The position numbers and the translations under genes were made by a program. From Heterohyrax brucei (Eukaryota; Chordata; Mammalia; Hyracoidea; Procaviidae), in contig CM053140.1 in NCBI GenBank assembly GCA_028571685.1, positions 20,565,501 through 20,629,500 of the forward strand: a stretch of 64,000 nt of DNA, read 5' to 3'. The notes under the pieces were generated by a model that was not told the DNA's origin, searched no databases, and saw nothing but the letters and a program-made list of their open reading frames with translations. This document shows positions 44,415 to 56,215 of this stretch, piece after piece; position 1 is the stretch's first letter; every line of letters begins with the position of its first letter.

Positions 44415-45100
44415 TGGCACAGGTTGGGGGCACCGGCGGGGCCGGCGGCTGGCACCTGGGGGTAGAAAGGAAAGGAGGTGATAACATTTGGAGCTCCCTC
44501 CCCTCCAGGTCCTGGCCTGCAACCTCTGAAACCTTGCAAAGAAGCCCCTTCCACATATGCAGCAGCCATGGGAGGGAGACCCAGACCAGGGGGCTGACCC
44601 CTGGCCACATCCTGGTCCCAGGCCCTGAGAGGTCCTTTTAGGCCAAGCAGTAGTCAGGAACTTCCAGAGCCAGCCAACCACTCCACTGCCTGTCCCCCCC
44701 AATACCCCTTTGCCCTGGGCAGGCCAAATGGGGCCAGGACAAGAGGAAGCTGAGGGGGTGGCGGGCAGGCGGGTGAGGAAGTGATCTCACCCCAGCTGGC
44801 GCCACTTCCGAGCCTGAAGGGCAGGAGGAAACCACCGGCCCCCGCCCCCTGTGGCCCCAGCTCCAGCAGCCAAACCTGCTCCTGGCCCTGCCAGACTCCC
44901 CCCACATCCCAACAGAATGGGCGCTGCCAGAGAGAGCACCCCGTTTTGTCCCTGGCCACACACACCACAGAGCTTCAGGCCCAGGCTGGAAGATGCAGGC
45001 CTCTCCACTCAGCCTGAGATTCAAATCCCAGCTCAGCTCTTCCCCAATGCCCTCTAAGCTTCAGTATCCATGCCTGTAAAATGGAACCAAGAGCCTCTAC
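44415..45100 (-). promoter_or_regulatory. proximal promoter region of the miR-23a cluster (expected position)
   Basis: In human the cluster promoter maps to the few hundred bp upstream of miR-23a and lacks a TATA box (from memory). The matching interval here is GC-rich and TATA-less. No single binding site stands out. Confidence 0.4.
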
Positions 45101-45329
45101 TGTGTAGCACAGGAGGTTTTATGAACAGTATGCATGTAAAGCTGTCAGCAAGTGCCCAGCACCAGGCCCCACTACAGAATTTTCAGAGTCCCATGTTGTT
45201 AAATCATTGAAAACTTCAATTTCAACAGCAGAGCATTAAGGCAGGCACAAGGCCCTCCTGAGCACAAGCCCTAAGCATTCCGCAAGCAGAGCCTCTTACT
45301 AGGTGGGTCATGTGGCTGGGAGACCCTAA

Positions 45330-45450
45330 CTCTGGAGCCTGCCTGGGTTTGAGCACGGGCTCTGCAGCTTCCTAGCTGGGTGACTCTGGACAAGTTACTC
45401 AGCTTCTCTGGTCCTCAGTTTGCCCATCTGCAAAAAGCAGGAATAATAAC
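45330..45450 (-). repeat. MIR SINE fragment
   Basis: The text 'ctagctgggtgactctggac' and 'ttctctggtcctcagtttgc' is MIR. Confidence 0.75.
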
Positions 45451-45467
45451 AGCATCTACTCATATGG

Positions 45468-45615
45468 AAACCCTGGTGGCATAGTGGTTAAGTGCTACGG
45501 CTACTAACCAAAAGGTTGACAGATCAAATCTGCCAGGTGCTCCTTGGCAACTCTATGACACAGGTCTACTCTGTCTGCAGGGGCACTGTGAGTCAGAATT
45601 AACTTGACAGCAGTG
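45468..45615 (+). mobile_element. AfroSINE
   Basis: It runs from 'ggaaaccctggtggcatagt' to 'gtgagtcagaattaacttga'. It is one of the best-preserved heads in the window. Confidence 0.95.
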
Positions 45616-46365
45616 AGTTCCACTTCATATGTTGTTGTGAGAAACACATGAAGACCCTATGAGTCATATTCATAACTAGGACAGGGCCAGGCAGACAGCA
45701 AGCAGGGTGTAGAGTCACAGGTAGGAACCGAGCATCCAGGTGGGTCTCGGAGAAACATCCTGGTCCCCCTCTTCCTTCCAGCCCCCAAATGCAGGCACCA
45801 GTCACCCTCTTTCCCATAAGGCTCCAGCCCAGCAGGCTAGGCCCTGTCCCTGCAGGGTTTGGGGCACCAGCCTGGGCAGGCAAGGCTCAGAAGGGCGGAC
45901 AGTCTCCCTGGGCTCCTCCGGAAGTGAGACAGCACATTCGTGTCCCAGGGACCAGAACGGGAAGGGCGGCCATTTGGCCAGGCCCATTTCCTGTGGGGTT
46001 TCCCCTGCACAGAGCCCAGAGCCAGGGCCAAGGCCACTCCCCATCCCCACGGGCACCAAAGGCCAGGGCTCCCATGGCGGGGCAGTGCCACGCAGGTATC
46101 CAGAGCTGGACCTCCCCTACCCATGGTGTACACCTCGGAGTCTCATGGGAAAGCTGTCCAGGGAGGCCCAAGCCCCTGGCAGCTCAGGGACATGGGGGAA
46201 GGGTGGGCTGTGCAGTCAGGGAGCCCCAGTGCACCCCAGCCAGCCCATGCATGTATATGTGTAGATGGCTCTAACTCCACAGACAGGGCGTGTGCGTATG
46301 AGACGCATGTGGGCAGCACAGTGCTACCCCCTCCCCGCCGGGCTCCAAGAATGAATCAGGGCAAC

Positions 46366-46383
46366 TTCCGCCGGGGGCGCCAC
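46366..46383. promoter_or_regulatory. CTCF-like motif
   Basis: TTCCGCCGGGGGCGCCAC resembles the CTCF core. It lies in a locally CpG-rich stretch. Confidence 0.3.
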
Positions 46384-48721
46384 CACTACCGCCCCCAAGC
46401 TGGGTCCCCAAATACTTTCCACCCTTGCAGAGCAGCTGGGATCGGAAAATACCAAGGGCTGCAGGCCCCGCCCTGCTCGCCGCCGTCGCGGCTGCCCGCC
46501 CTCCCGCCTGTCACTAATGCTTTGCCTAATGGGCCCAGACTCTCAGCAGAAGCTCCATGGACTGGGCCCCAAGCCAGCCGCCAACCTGGGATGCCCAGCC
46601 AGGCACTGCCAAACCCCTATTTCTACCCCAATCCCAACGCAGTAACAATAACTGTCTGATGGGCACCCTCAAAGACAGGCTTCCAGCTGGTAGGAGCCAG
46701 GGCACTGGCGAATGGGTGGCCCCCACTGCCCACCCAACGGTGGGGGGGGCTCAGGAAGGGGTGAGTAAGGACTGAATCACTTGTTATAAATAGGGGAACC
46801 ATGAAAGGCACCTCCCAGCCCCCACTGGGTCCTGACATACCAACACATCCCCACCTCTGATTTAGAATCTAGCACCCCCCAAACCAGACACAAAATTCTC
46901 AGATGCCCCCAACATTCATGCAGTCAGCCCTAACTGAGGGGCACATCCCTACTTCTGTGTCCACCTCTGTCTTCTCCCCATATAAGTACATGTCCCTAGC
47001 TGTGTCCTGGCCTTTTGGGATTCCTTGAGAATAGTCTCAGCTAGACTGGCTTCTGGGTCCCATCAGCACCCTGACAGTCCCCAAACTCAAAGCTTAGACT
47101 CTCTGGCTCCCTGGGCATTCTCAGTGTGGGCGACCGCAGCCCTGGACTGTGATGGCCACACCCCGGAGCAAGGGAGGCCATGGTCGTCATCGTGTCTCAG
47201 AAGTCAGTTCCTTGATCCCTCACCACCCAAGGCCCTGCACCCCAGACCACCCAGCCCTGCTGTGCCCAGGGCCACTGCTCAGTGACCACACCCAGGGTGG
47301 CGCCAGCTCCAGCACCCTGGGGCAAGGCGCTGCTGGAGCGTGACTCAGCCGTGCCCAGCATGGCGGCGTCCTTCTCTTCCCAAGGATCCCACGCACTTGT
47401 GCCCCCTGCTCCTCTGTGCACATGGGTCGTCAGCGACAACCACTGAAGGCAGGGCCTGCCCCAGACACACCTCCACATCCACGCCAGACACCTGGCAGCA
47501 GCAAGGAAGGTGGCCAGAGAGCCCCAAAAGGAACCTAAAGGGGAGCACCCGGTGCATGGAGGGGGAAACACCTTTCCCTCAGGACACTTTCCCAACACTC
47601 CCCATTTGAAGATGGGGAAACTGAGGCCAAGGGAGAGTCACAGCCAGCTCAAGGTCATGCAGTTCTGGAAAGGCAGGCCTAAACCCAGGATAAAGCAAAC
47701 CCTAAGTGGGACAGGGCTGGCTGGTGAGCCCAGAAGGCAGGAAAAAACTTTCTCAAGGCTGCCCAGGGTTCCCTGCAGCATTGTCAGTTGCGAGCGGACC
47801 CCAACCAGCCTCCCAAGGTGAAGGACAAAATCAGCAAGGAAGGATCTGAAAACACACTTAAGATGTGTCAACATGCCGCCAGACCTATGGAGAACAGGCC
47901 ACCCCATTGTCCCCAAAAAGCCAGTTACCCTGGGGCCGCAGAAAGGATGGGGTCTGTTCTACAGCTGCAGACTGCTCACAACATCTGGCCTCCACTTGTG
48001 ACAGGCAGGGGCGGTGGGTGCAGGGGTCCCTAGCAAGACCCCTGGAGCGTCCTCTGTGTCTGTTCTGTCTTTCCCAGCAAGCAAGGGTCTTTGTAGATGC
48101 AGAGGCCGCTGGGCCAGCACAGACAGGCCCAGCACTGAGCCCCCTGGACACGCCCTGTCACGCATGTGCTCTGTGTGCCAGGGCCGAGCTGGCCAAGCAG
48201 CTATTTTAGGGCCCCCTCTAGTCCCACAGATGAGGCCTGCCAACTGGGGTCTTGAGGAAGCTCCCAGAGGGCACTGAGCAAGGGCAAATGGGTGCTCCCA
48301 ACGCCTAGGCAGCACTGGCACCAGGCCCGAGGGCCCATGGCTTCCCAGGATGCGGCATGTGAACACATGTGCCCGGGCCAGCCTGGGGAGGGTGCGTAGG
48401 CGAGTGGACAGGGTGTGTCCCACATCACCTCGCCTTTCACGGGGCACCTGTTGGGTGCTACTGTCCGGCTTGAGCTGGCTTGAGTAAGGGTGCCAGGGGA
48501 CACCCCTCATCCCAAGTGTCTGATGGCCCCCAGCATTACCCTCATGTACTACCCCACCAGCAGGCTGGGGGTGGGGCAGGGAAAGGGAGGTGACAGGAAG
48601 CCATCTGCTGGATCTGAAGCCTGGCAGGAGCTGGTTGGAGAATAGGTCAGTGGTAGGGCTAGGGACTTCGGTGGCAGTCAAGTGGGCTGCTGGAATCAAA
48701 GGGGACTCTGGGGCTATCGTT

Positions 48722-48845
48722 GAATTGTTGTTAGGGTCCGTGGGTTCTGACTCATAGCGACCCTGTGCACAACAGAACAAAACACTGCCTGATCTTGTGC
48801 CATGCCCACAGGTTCAGTCTGGGCCCTTCCCCTCTCCCCCTGCAG
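48722..48845 (-). mobile_element. RTE LINE 3'-end fragment
   Basis: It contains 'ctgactcatagcgaccctgt', 'gcacaacagaacaaaacact' and 'tgcctgatcttgtgccatgc'. Confidence 0.7.
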
Positions 48846-49355
48846 CTCAAGGACACCAGGAGCCAGAGTTGCACAGAGCTGGGGAGACAGCCCTCCAGGA
48901 TCTCTGCACCTGGCGTGCCTCCCAATGCAACCTTGACTGAGCCCTTCTCTCCCAGGCCCCAAGGAGAAGTCCTTTACACCCTACTGTACAGCGGGTGCCA
49001 CCAGGCCTTCCCAGCACTCACAGGCCAACAGGTCAAGAGCTTGAACTCTATCCCTCTACCCAGAGGACTCCCGAGCTGCGCTAGAGGACCCTCACTCACT
49101 CTTCCTGCCCCAACCGCACCCTGGGCCAAGCAGGCACCTCCAGGAGAGCCTGCACACGCATATCCATCCCACCCCACCCTAAACCCGGCACATGTCCTCT
49201 GACGCTGCCGCCACCTTTCTGCTCACCCTGAAGTATCCCAGGTGCACTGGGACCCGCCCTCCGCACCCCGTTCTCATGGGTCTCTGGGGGAACCTGGGTG
49301 CGGGCTGCGCAGGCCTTTTGGGCTGACATAAAAGACTGGGCAGCCCTGTCCCCGG

Positions 49356-49370
49356 TCCGTAGGGGGCGCC
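49356..49370. promoter_or_regulatory. CTCF-like motif
   Basis: TCCGTAGGGGGCGCC, just upstream of the 49.5-kb CpG island. Confidence 0.3.
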
Positions 49371-49429
49371 CCGGGACTCTGCTGCTGCCACCAAAGGCAA
49401 CCAACCTCGTGCCCCCCACCCTGGCGGCT

Positions 49430-49800
49430 AAGCGCTGGGCGCGCGTCCCCCCACCTCCCCAACCCGCGACACAGAGCTCTGGCTCCGGCGGGCACACCCC
49501 ACTCCGCCCACGAGTCCGCCCGAGAAGTTGCGCCGCCGCTTCCCCCGCCCCTCCCGCCGCCCCGACTTACCGCGGGGGGAGGGGAGCCGGCTCGCGGGCT
49601 CTAGCCGCCCCGGGCCCGGCCGTCCGAGACACAGGCAGCGGCGGCAGGCGACGGGCCAGGGCAGCCGCCGGCGCTCCACCCGACTCGCTGGCCGGCCCGC
49701 TGCCGGGCCTCATCGCCTTTAAAACCTTCGCGTCTCCTCCCCCCCATCCCCGGGGCCGGGCGGGGGGCGGGGCGGGGCGGGCGCACCGTCATGTGCCCCG
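49430..49800 (-). promoter_or_regulatory. CpG island with minus-strand donor, candidate upstream promoter of miRNA host gene
   Basis: The block is very CpG-dense. On the minus strand a strong donor, CGCG|GTAAGTCG, has its last exon base at 49571. A TTTAAA element (minus, about 49720) lies 150 bp upstream of it. Transcription would run toward the miR-23a cluster 5.2 kb away. The host-gene link is inference. Confidence 0.45.
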
Positions 49801-51760
49801 AGCCGGCCCGCCCTCCCTTTCTCTCTCCCGTCCCCCAACTCTGTCCTGTCCCCCAAACCTGTCCTGTCCCCAACTCAAATCTAACTTTCTCCCTTTTTAT
49901 CCCGAAGCAGCCCAGGACTCAAACCCTATGCAACTTCCCCCTCTGGGTCCACAACCTGGGTCCCAGCCCAGATTTTAAGCCTATCCTCTCCCTGTGGCAG
50001 TAGGATGGGGGCAGAGGTCTTCACCCCCACCCCCACCCTGGCCTCCTTCTTGACCACGAATCCCGTCTCTGTGCGGGAAGGAGCAGACGGGTGGCTGGGG
50101 GTAGGGCTAAGGGTAAGGGGTATTGCGCGGCTTGGTCCTAGGGCATCCAGTCACTGGGTTCCTCTGGGACAGCATGATCTTGGGTATTCTGGGATACCAC
50201 CAAGCGGGAACCCCCACTTCCTCCAGTTCCAGAGTACCTTCTCCAGCCTTCGGAAGTCCCTCCTTTCATCCCACCCAATCCTCTCCTGCTGTCATCGAAG
50301 AGGCTTCCTGATCCTAAGCCCAGGTGGTCCCTAAGTCTGGGTCACCTTCCCCCACTCTAGACTTCCCGTAATCCTCCTCCTCAGGGCCTCTGGGAAACTC
50401 CCCAGCTCCTGGAGTATCCCTAGGAGAGAGGCCCTTCCTGATCCCTCCCTCCTTCCCTGCGTTCGTGTGCCTCTCCCACCTCATCCTCCAGCCTCCCCGC
50501 CACCCACCACCGAGGAACACCGAGGCATTGTTTCCCAGGATGGGGCTCTGCCTCAGGGCCTGGCCCAGTGCCCAGGTAGGGGGCCGGGAACAAACCTCTG
50601 CAAAGGACGGGCGGGGTGCCCTCTGCCGCCAAGCCAGCCTCCTTAGGCATGCCCAGCCGCCACCTCCCCCTCTCTAGGACAGGACAGGGGCTGAGCACCC
50701 CCCACCCTCCATACATGCCCTGGCAGGGTTCTGGAGCCTGGCACACCCTCCACAGACTTGTGTGGGCATTGCTTTGGGGGACAGTTATTCCCATGCCCTC
50801 AAAACTTTCGAAGTCATATCTTTGTGGCTGGGGGTTGGAGTCTTCACCACCTACTTCCCTGCAGTAAAGGGGTAGCTTTCCCTTTGAATAACACTGGTTA
50901 AGGGGGCGGCAGCAGCAGGCCCAGGCAGGGCACTGGAGGGACTGGTTAGACACCTCTGGGTCACTGGCACTCCAGACATCCTCCAGGGCCTCCATTTCCT
51001 CAGTTCAGCTCAGCAATCTCCCACCTTGGATTGTGGGGATCTACGGAGAGGTAAATGGAAGCCACACCTGACTACCATCCCACAGGGCCCATCCCTGGAG
51101 GCTCCTGGGCCTTTCTTCCTTGTGAGTCCCAAGGGGCAGGCTGGCCCTAGCTGCAGGATCTGGCAGGTTGGGGCAGAGCCACCCATGGGGCCTGTGGGGT
51201 GATTTGGGGTGGCACAGAATTCCCCAACTCAGGGTGGGGCCGAAAGCAGCTACAAACCACCCAGAGGAATGAGAACCCCAAGGCTCTGGGTCTCCCTGTG
51301 AGACACCCGTGCTTGTCCAGAAGCAGAAACTGAGCAAATGACTGCGGCCAACAGCTGGAAGTGCCAACCTTCTGTCATACCCATGCACAGAGAAGACCGT
51401 CTCCTCCAGGAGGCTCACTCCCCTCACACTCCAGACCCAGACCTTCCATTGGACACCTACCCTTCTATCACAGTGCAGCTGGCGTACCTTTAGGGGTAGG
51501 TAATATACCTCCATGCTGGCCTCTGGAGATACCTGCCATATACTCTGCTCTCTTACATGTACCCCGGACCACTCTGCCTCACTTAACACACCTCGCCCCG
51601 ATCAGGGAGTGTCTTCCAGGAGCACCAGCTCTCCCTCTGGGCCCTCCAACATCTGCTCCCACAGGCCCCAGATATGAGGTTGCCACTTTACCCACAGGCA
51701 GCAGCCAACAGACATGGAAGCTTACTATCCTGTATCAGACAGGTGAGGAGAGGTCAAGTG
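49801..51760. other. intergenic, no gene recognised
   Basis: C-rich stretches and no recognisable exon. Open frames at 50420-50995 (-) and 51361-51948 (+) have no recognisable content. Confidence 0.4.
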
Positions 51761-51767
51761 GCACAGG

Positions 51768-51802
51768 ACACAGACACAGACACAGACACACACACACACA
51801 CA
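51768..51802. repeat. (CA)n / (CACAGA)n microsatellite
   Basis: ACAGAC units grade into a CA run. Confidence 0.9.
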
Positions 51803-51809
51803 TTCATCT

Positions 51810-52165
51810 GTTCTGCAAACATCAAGCATTATGTTGTATGCTAAGTGCTGTCCTAGGCAGCAAAGCACAGAACAAGACAGAAAGGTCTGCCCTCACGGAG
51901 CTGAGATCTGTGAAGGAAACCCATGCTATAACAGAGACAAATAAGTAGAAAGGTGGGCAGTACGTGCTACGGGAAAAACTAGCTGAAGGGGATTGGCAGT
52001 GGGGGGACAGGTCAGCAAAAACTTCTAGGATGGAGGAGGTGACATCTGAACAGAGATTTGGTGGAGGTGAGAGGAGCCACGCTGATATCTGAGTGAAGGG
52101 TGTTTCAGGCAGGGAGAATGGGAAGGCCTGGGGGTGGGGATTGGTTATTTGAGAAACAGGGAAGA
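51810..52165. repeat. L2-like LINE fragment
   Basis: It has 'ttgtatgctaagtgctgtcc', 'gtctgccctcacggagctga' and 'gaggaggtgacatctgaaca'. Confidence 0.55.
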
Positions 52166-52199
52166 AGCCAGTGTAAGGGGAGTGGAGGAGAGGTGGAGT

Positions 52200-52290
52200 T
52201 TCCAATCCTTGCTCCCTAACTTCCCAGCTGGATGATCTTGAGCCTCAGTTTCCTTAGCTGTAAAATGGAACTGAAAATGTGGAGTTTGCA
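52200..52290 (-). repeat. MIR SINE fragment
   Basis: 'cctcagtttccttagctgta' is the MIR core. Confidence 0.65.
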
Positions 52291-53139
52291 TGTATTAGGA
52301 GGCTTTGAGATGAGGTGTGTCATGTCCTGGCCCGGGGCCAGGGTAGGTGCTGGTTAAGCATGTGCACACAGGCACACAACAGCAGGCAAGGCCCAGGCAG
52401 GGCTGGGGCAGAAGACCTTGACAGGCCCAGCAGACCAGCAGGTCACCCTGCCTGGCATGCAGGGCCGCCTGCCGGGCCCCATGGCAACGCTGCACACAGA
52501 GACATCAAACAGTCCCTGCCGAGGAAGTCCCACGTCACTGTGGTTAAGAGTGGCTCCTCCCAGCCCAGCCCAGCCCCTGTTCGTGACTATGACTGCACTC
52601 TGTGCCAGTCAGGGGGCCTGCCTCCTGTCACCCCGATGATGGACTGTGCTACAGACTGAGCTGGGATCTCACTATCTGCCCACCCCTTCTTCACCACACA
52701 TCCTCACATCCAAGGAACAACATTACATGATGACCCCAGCTCCCCTTCATCCATCCCTTCATTCAACCACCCCAGCCCAGCCGTCGGAGGGACAGGAAAG
52801 ATATCACCAACCCACCCATGGTTTAGAGATCAGTGGGGCCCATAGGATCAAGTCTGAGCACTTAGGAAAGGGTCCTGGTGCTGCTCCGGAGCACGGTAGG
52901 GTGAGTCAGGCAGGAAGAGCCAGGCAGGAAGAGCCCCCCGGCCTGGCCCAGCCCTACCCTGGGGCTGACTCACCTCCCACCCAGAACACGATGACCTCAC
53001 AGCCTGGCCTGCCATCCCGACTTGGCCCGGGGCCAGGATGCGGGGCGCTTAAGAGGTACCACACCTGGCTACCCACTCCTGCCGGACTGGGCCGGCATCA
53101 CAGAGTTAACGAAGAGCCCTCCCGAGGGTCTCCCCTTAA

Positions 53140-53680
53140 CCCCACTCCCCCTTTCCCGGGGATTTCGGGCCCCAACCCCTCTGACGTCATTGGAGGTTGC
53201 TGTGGCAACCGGCGGAAGTTCCCAAATAAAATTACCGCGGGCGGGTTAAGTTTCCTAGGAGGCAGCCGACGGATAAACAATGGCTGTGGGGGGCGGGGCT
53301 GACTGGGGGCCGTCTCCCTGTCCCACCCCAACTCTGTGCTGGAAACCGGGGTCCTCGGGCCAGGGGCAGGGTCCCTCTCTCCGCCCGCGACGCGAGAGCC
53401 CCGTGTATACCGCGGCGACTGACGCAAGATAGGGGAGAGAGAGGGCATCATCGAGACGAGCACGACTGAGGGAATTTAGGGGGTCGAGGCGGCGGGAACA
53501 AAAGGAGTCCGAAGGCCCGAGCTCCACTCTCTGCACACTATGCCTCCCCGCCCCCCCCCCCGGTCTGCCCGCCAGTCCAGCTGTGGCTGCTCCCAGCTGC
53601 CTGGCTCCCCACATCTGGCGGGCTGCGCGCTCACTTCCTGTCGCCCCGGCTGCCGGGAGAGAGGTAAAAATAACCAGCCC
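53140..53680. promoter_or_regulatory. CpG-island promoter with CRE, CCAAT, X-box and ETS sites
   Basis: A tight array: TGACGTCA (53182-53189), ATTGG (53189-53193), X-box-like GTTGCTGTGGCAAC (53196-53209) and CGGAAG (53213-53218). It lies in a CpG-rich block. A plus-strand donor-like AGAGAG|GTAAAA lies at about 53661. No coding exon is recognised on either side. Confidence 0.55.
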
Positions 53681-53989
53681 CCTCCCCCTGCCCGCGGGTG
53701 CAGACGGCGGATCCGACGGAGAAGGAAAGGCCGAGCCTCAGCCCACTGAGAGAGGCCCCAGAGGCCGCCTCCGTCCCCTCCCACTGCGTCGGTGTCCTGG
53801 GAGGAGGCTGACGGGGCTGGCACAGAGCCAGGCTCTGCGAAGGACCTGGGGAGTCTATTGCCGCAAGAAGCCCCTTACTTGTGCCTCCAAGAACCATGGA
53901 ACGCACTCCCCTTTTACCCCCCTGGTGGGGTGTAACCTGTGTCAGACTGTAACCAAGGTGCCCGGATTGGAATGAGGCTCAGTCACTAA

Positions 53990-54110
53990 CTACCTAGGCA
54001 AATTACACAACCAGTCAGGGCTTCGGTTTCCCCATCTGGAAAATGGGTATAATAGTAGGGTACTCTTCAAAGGGGTGAGCACCTAGCAAGTGCTAATGAG
54101 TGCTTAATGA
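53990..54110 (-). repeat. MIR SINE fragment
   Basis: 'gcttcggtttccccatctgg' is followed by 'aaaatgggtataatagtagg'. Confidence 0.7.
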
Positions 54111-55159
54111 GTATAAGCTAGATTAAAAAAAATACGAGACACCCAATTAAATGTGATTTTCAGATAAACAACAAATCAGTGATTTAGTGTAAGTGTGTCC
54201 CGTGCAATATTTGGGACATACTTGTACTAAAAATTACTTGTTTTGTCCCTGGAAATCCAAATTTAACTGGATGTCTTGCATTTTTATTTGCTAGATCATG
54301 CAACCCTATCCGCAGGCCATCGTCATCTCTGGCCTAAAAACACTCCCACGGCGCCTTCCTGGCCACCCTCCTCCCCTGCATTCTCCAGAGAGAACTTTTG
54401 AAGCTTGAAATCCAACATGTATCCCCTCACTCCCTACCACCCACTGCTAACCATCGGCCCCCCCACCCCAACCCCCACGTGGATCCCAACCACCTAAAGG
54501 TCTGGCTTGTCAGACTCCGGCCACCTCTCCTTACCTGCTAGCTGGTCCTGGGTTGGAGGCCTTCTTCACCTCCCTACCCTGCCCGCCATGGTCCCTCAGC
54601 TTGAGGCCCTCCAGTGAGGCTGTACTCCTCTACCGAACCAGGTGCCCCTGGGCCTGCCTTGGTCACTGCCATGTCCCTAACCCTCAGCCCTGGCACCTGG
54701 AAGAGCCCCAGTGAGCATTCATTGAATGCCTGAATGACCCAAAGGTGGTCTTTTCCCGGGAAGGTAGGGGAGGGACAAGGCTCCCATGTGACCCCTCAGG
54801 CAACACCATTCAGAGCCCTGTGCACAGCACTAGGTGACGATTATGGAGTGCTAGGGAGCCCAGAATGAGGTGATCTGATGCTGGCTCCTGGGGAGCCCTC
54901 TCCCTGCCCTCAAATGCCACTGGGGAGAAGGGCAGGCTCGGTCCTCAGAAGAGGGCACAGCCTTCAGCTGTCTGTATTGGTAGCCCCCATGGAGCCCACC
55001 AGGCCCCCACTGCACTGTTGACATGTCCCACGCCCACTTCCAGGTGTACTTGGCACTGAGATCACATATAGCTCGAGACTCCCAAGCTTATGCCCACAGC
55101 TTGAGCCCTGGGCCACAAAAGGGCTTGTGCCTTGCTGAGAGGGGCTGCCGCCTCTAGTA

Positions 55160-55310
55160 CTTGCCTTGACCATCTGTGACTCAGTTTCCTCATTTGTGAA
55201 ATAGTTATGCCAGTAGAAGCCCAGGTTACTGTAAAGATTAAATTAGTGGATATCATAAAATATACAGAGCAAAACTCGGAACCCAGAATACACTCGTTAG
55301 GTATTAGCAA
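55160..55310 (-). repeat. MIR SINE fragment
   Basis: It has 'ctcagtttcctcatttgtga' and 'cagagcaaaactcggaaccc'. Confidence 0.65.
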
Positions 55311-55559
55311 CTTTCACAGGTGCAGTGAAGAGCCTCAACTCCCCATCACAGCACCCCACATCCCTCTGGGAAAATGACTGACTACTCGGCCTCCCAACTC
55401 AGCTTAGCTCAGCTCTCAGGGTCTCTCTCACTCCACAGAAAGTTCTGATCAGTGCAGAGGGGAATCAGTACCACTCTCTGACCGTGGTAACCGCCTCTGA
55501 GGACCCAGGAGTGGGTCTGGATTGGACAGAGGCTACTCTGTGCCTCACCCCTAGAGGAT

Positions 55560-55960
55560 CCCAGGTGTCTGTGTCGCCCGCAATCCTGTGCCCACGAGGT
55601 CTGCAGGCCTGATCTGAGTCTCTAATCTGAGCCACTGGGTTCTGCAGCCCCGCGCAGCTTGCGTCTTCGCGGGAGGCTCGAACCCGGGCTCCCGGGGCGG
55701 GGCGGGCGGGGCGGGCGGGGCGGGCGGGGCGGGAGGCGGTGACGGTTGCCTGGCAACTCGCTGTTTGTTGGCGGCGGGGGGCGTGGCCGGCGACGCGCGG
55801 TGATTCAGAGCGGCGTGATGCGGCCGGGCGCGGCGCCCGGCAGCCTGGCGGGCAGCCCGGACCCCGTCGGCCTCGGAGACTGAAGGGGCCCGGTGGCGGG
55901 GGCGCCCCGGGCCCGTGGGGAGTCGACGAACAGACCCTGGCATCTGTTCGAATCCCACCC
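55560..55960. promoter_or_regulatory. CpG island with tandem GC boxes and RFX X-box
   Basis: A 10-bp unit (GGGCGGGGCG-type) repeats about four times at 55693-55735. Ten bases later comes a near-perfect X-box palindrome, GTTGCCTGGCAAC (55745-55757). A short ATG frame of 21 codons (55818-55883) follows on the plus strand; its coding status is unknown. No known gene is recognised. Confidence 0.5.
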
Positions 55961-56149
55961 AGCCCTGCACTTAGGGTCTGTCCTATAATTAACTGCTGAG
56001 AGGCGCGATTTGTGCATCTGGAAAACCGGCAATGGGAGTAGGCTGCGGTAACCGCACCATGGTGCAGCGGCTAACTCGGGTAACCACCCAGTTACACAGT
56101 GGGGCAGCAGACTAGGTGTGTTCCTCGGTTTGAATCCCCTGGTCCTGGG

Positions 56150-56215
56150 ATTAACCCTGGACCTCACCAAGCCTCAGTTACCCCATCTGTAAAAAGGAGG
56201 TGATAGTAGCACCCT
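56150..56215 (-). repeat. MIR SINE fragment
   Basis: 'gcctcagttaccccatctgt' followed by 'aaaaaggaggtgatagtagc'. Confidence 0.6.

Larger units (their letters stand above)
45101..49400. other. intergenic, no gene recognised
   Basis: GC-rich, with MIR text at 45330-45450, one SINE and one RTE piece. Long open frames at 45940-46659 (+) and 47959-48780 (-) look like chance products of base composition. Confidence 0.5.

Noticed and set aside
45940..46659. 239-residue plus-strand open frame upstream of the miRNA cluster
   Set aside because: GC-rich composition keeps several overlapping frames open on both strands, and no domain or splice structure is recognisable.
47959..48780. 273-residue minus-strand open frame
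   Set aside because: It runs into an RTE LINE fragment at its N-terminal end and has no recognisable content.
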